DNA from: Pseudomonas migulae NBRC 103157
GTDB lineage: Bacteria > Pseudomonadota > Gammaproteobacteria > Pseudomonadales > Pseudomonadaceae
Length of the DNA: 48,625 nt
Direction of reading: 5' to 3'
Assembly: GCF_002091715.1 (NCBI RefSeq)
Contig: NZ_BDAG01000048.1
Coordinates: 1 to 48,625 of the forward strand
The position numbers and the translations under genes are program-made. Shown piece after piece: positions 48,603 to 48,625 of the stretch; the first letter of the stretch is position 1, and each line of letters starts with the position of its first letter. The notes under the pieces are model-generated. The model was not told where the DNA came from. It saw only the letters and a list, made by a program, of their open reading frames with translations, and made no database searches.

Positions 48603-48625
48603 ACCCCTGTAGGAGCTGGCTTGAT
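48603..48625. repeat. REP copy cut by the window edge
   Basis: CCCCTGTAGGAGCTGGCTTG near the last bases is one arm of the same REP type as at 32968-33077; its partner is outside the window. Confidence 0.6.

Overview
The window looks like chromosome from a fluorescens-group Pseudomonas. This rests on the clustered cat and ben genes with Pseudomonas-type control sites, the many REP hairpins of the type built on GTAGGAGCxGGCTTGCTxGCGA, an S-type pyocin locus, and a type VI effector island in the same gene order as PAAR4-tecT-cotecT-tseT-tsiT of P. aeruginosa. No rRNA, tRNA, CRISPR array or complete insertion sequence was seen.

Layout. 1-1.3 kb: small unknown genes and a YedK/HMCES repair protein. 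1.3-5.3 kb: a sulfonate/taurine-type ABC importer (binding protein, permease, ATPase) divergent from a second, orphan binding protein. 5.3-6.2 kb: a lipoprotein polysaccharide deacetylase. 6.3-9.8 kb: a minus-strand, translationally coupled type VI island (unknown protein, PAAR, DUF4123 chaperone, co-chaperone, Tox-REase-5 toxin, Imm52 immunity). 10-18.8 kb: aerobic benzoate degradation. BenABCD turns benzoate into catechol, and CatA, CatB and CatC take catechol to the beta-ketoadipate enol-lactone. The regulators catR and benR are present, and their DNA sites can be read directly. 18.8-23.3 kb: small genes (Nudix, OsmE-like lipoprotein) and an Rrf2 regulator divergent from a type II NADH dehydrogenase-like flavoprotein. 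23.5-26.7 kb: a gamma-glutamyl-polyamine operon (oxidase, XRE-cupin regulator, glutamine synthetase homologue). 27.2-27.7 kb: a self-contained gene for an extreme Met/Cys-rich protein. 27.9-35.3 kb: an XRE-cupin regulator with a coupled small ORF, another orphan binding protein, a diguanylate cyclase, a MocR-type pseudogene remnant, two hydrolases and an aldo/keto reductase. 35.5-39.9 kb: a nuclease bacteriocin with a catalytically dead and an intact HNH domain, its immunity gene, and a chimera fusing an immunity domain to a pyocin-S domain. 39.9-46 kb: lactate/glycolate permease and the glcDEFG glycolate oxidase operon. 46-48.6 kb: small genes, a Mug glycosylase, a LysR remnant and a possible structured RNA with a terminator.

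The least familiar elements are the Met-rich protein (72 Met and 16 Cys in 169 residues, built from two repeats), the immunity-pyocin chimera next to a pyocin with a decayed nuclease duplicate, a 59-base near-perfect inverted repeat between the lactate permease and glcD, and the RNA-like segment near the right edge. Function assignments come from recognised motifs and families; no database search was run.
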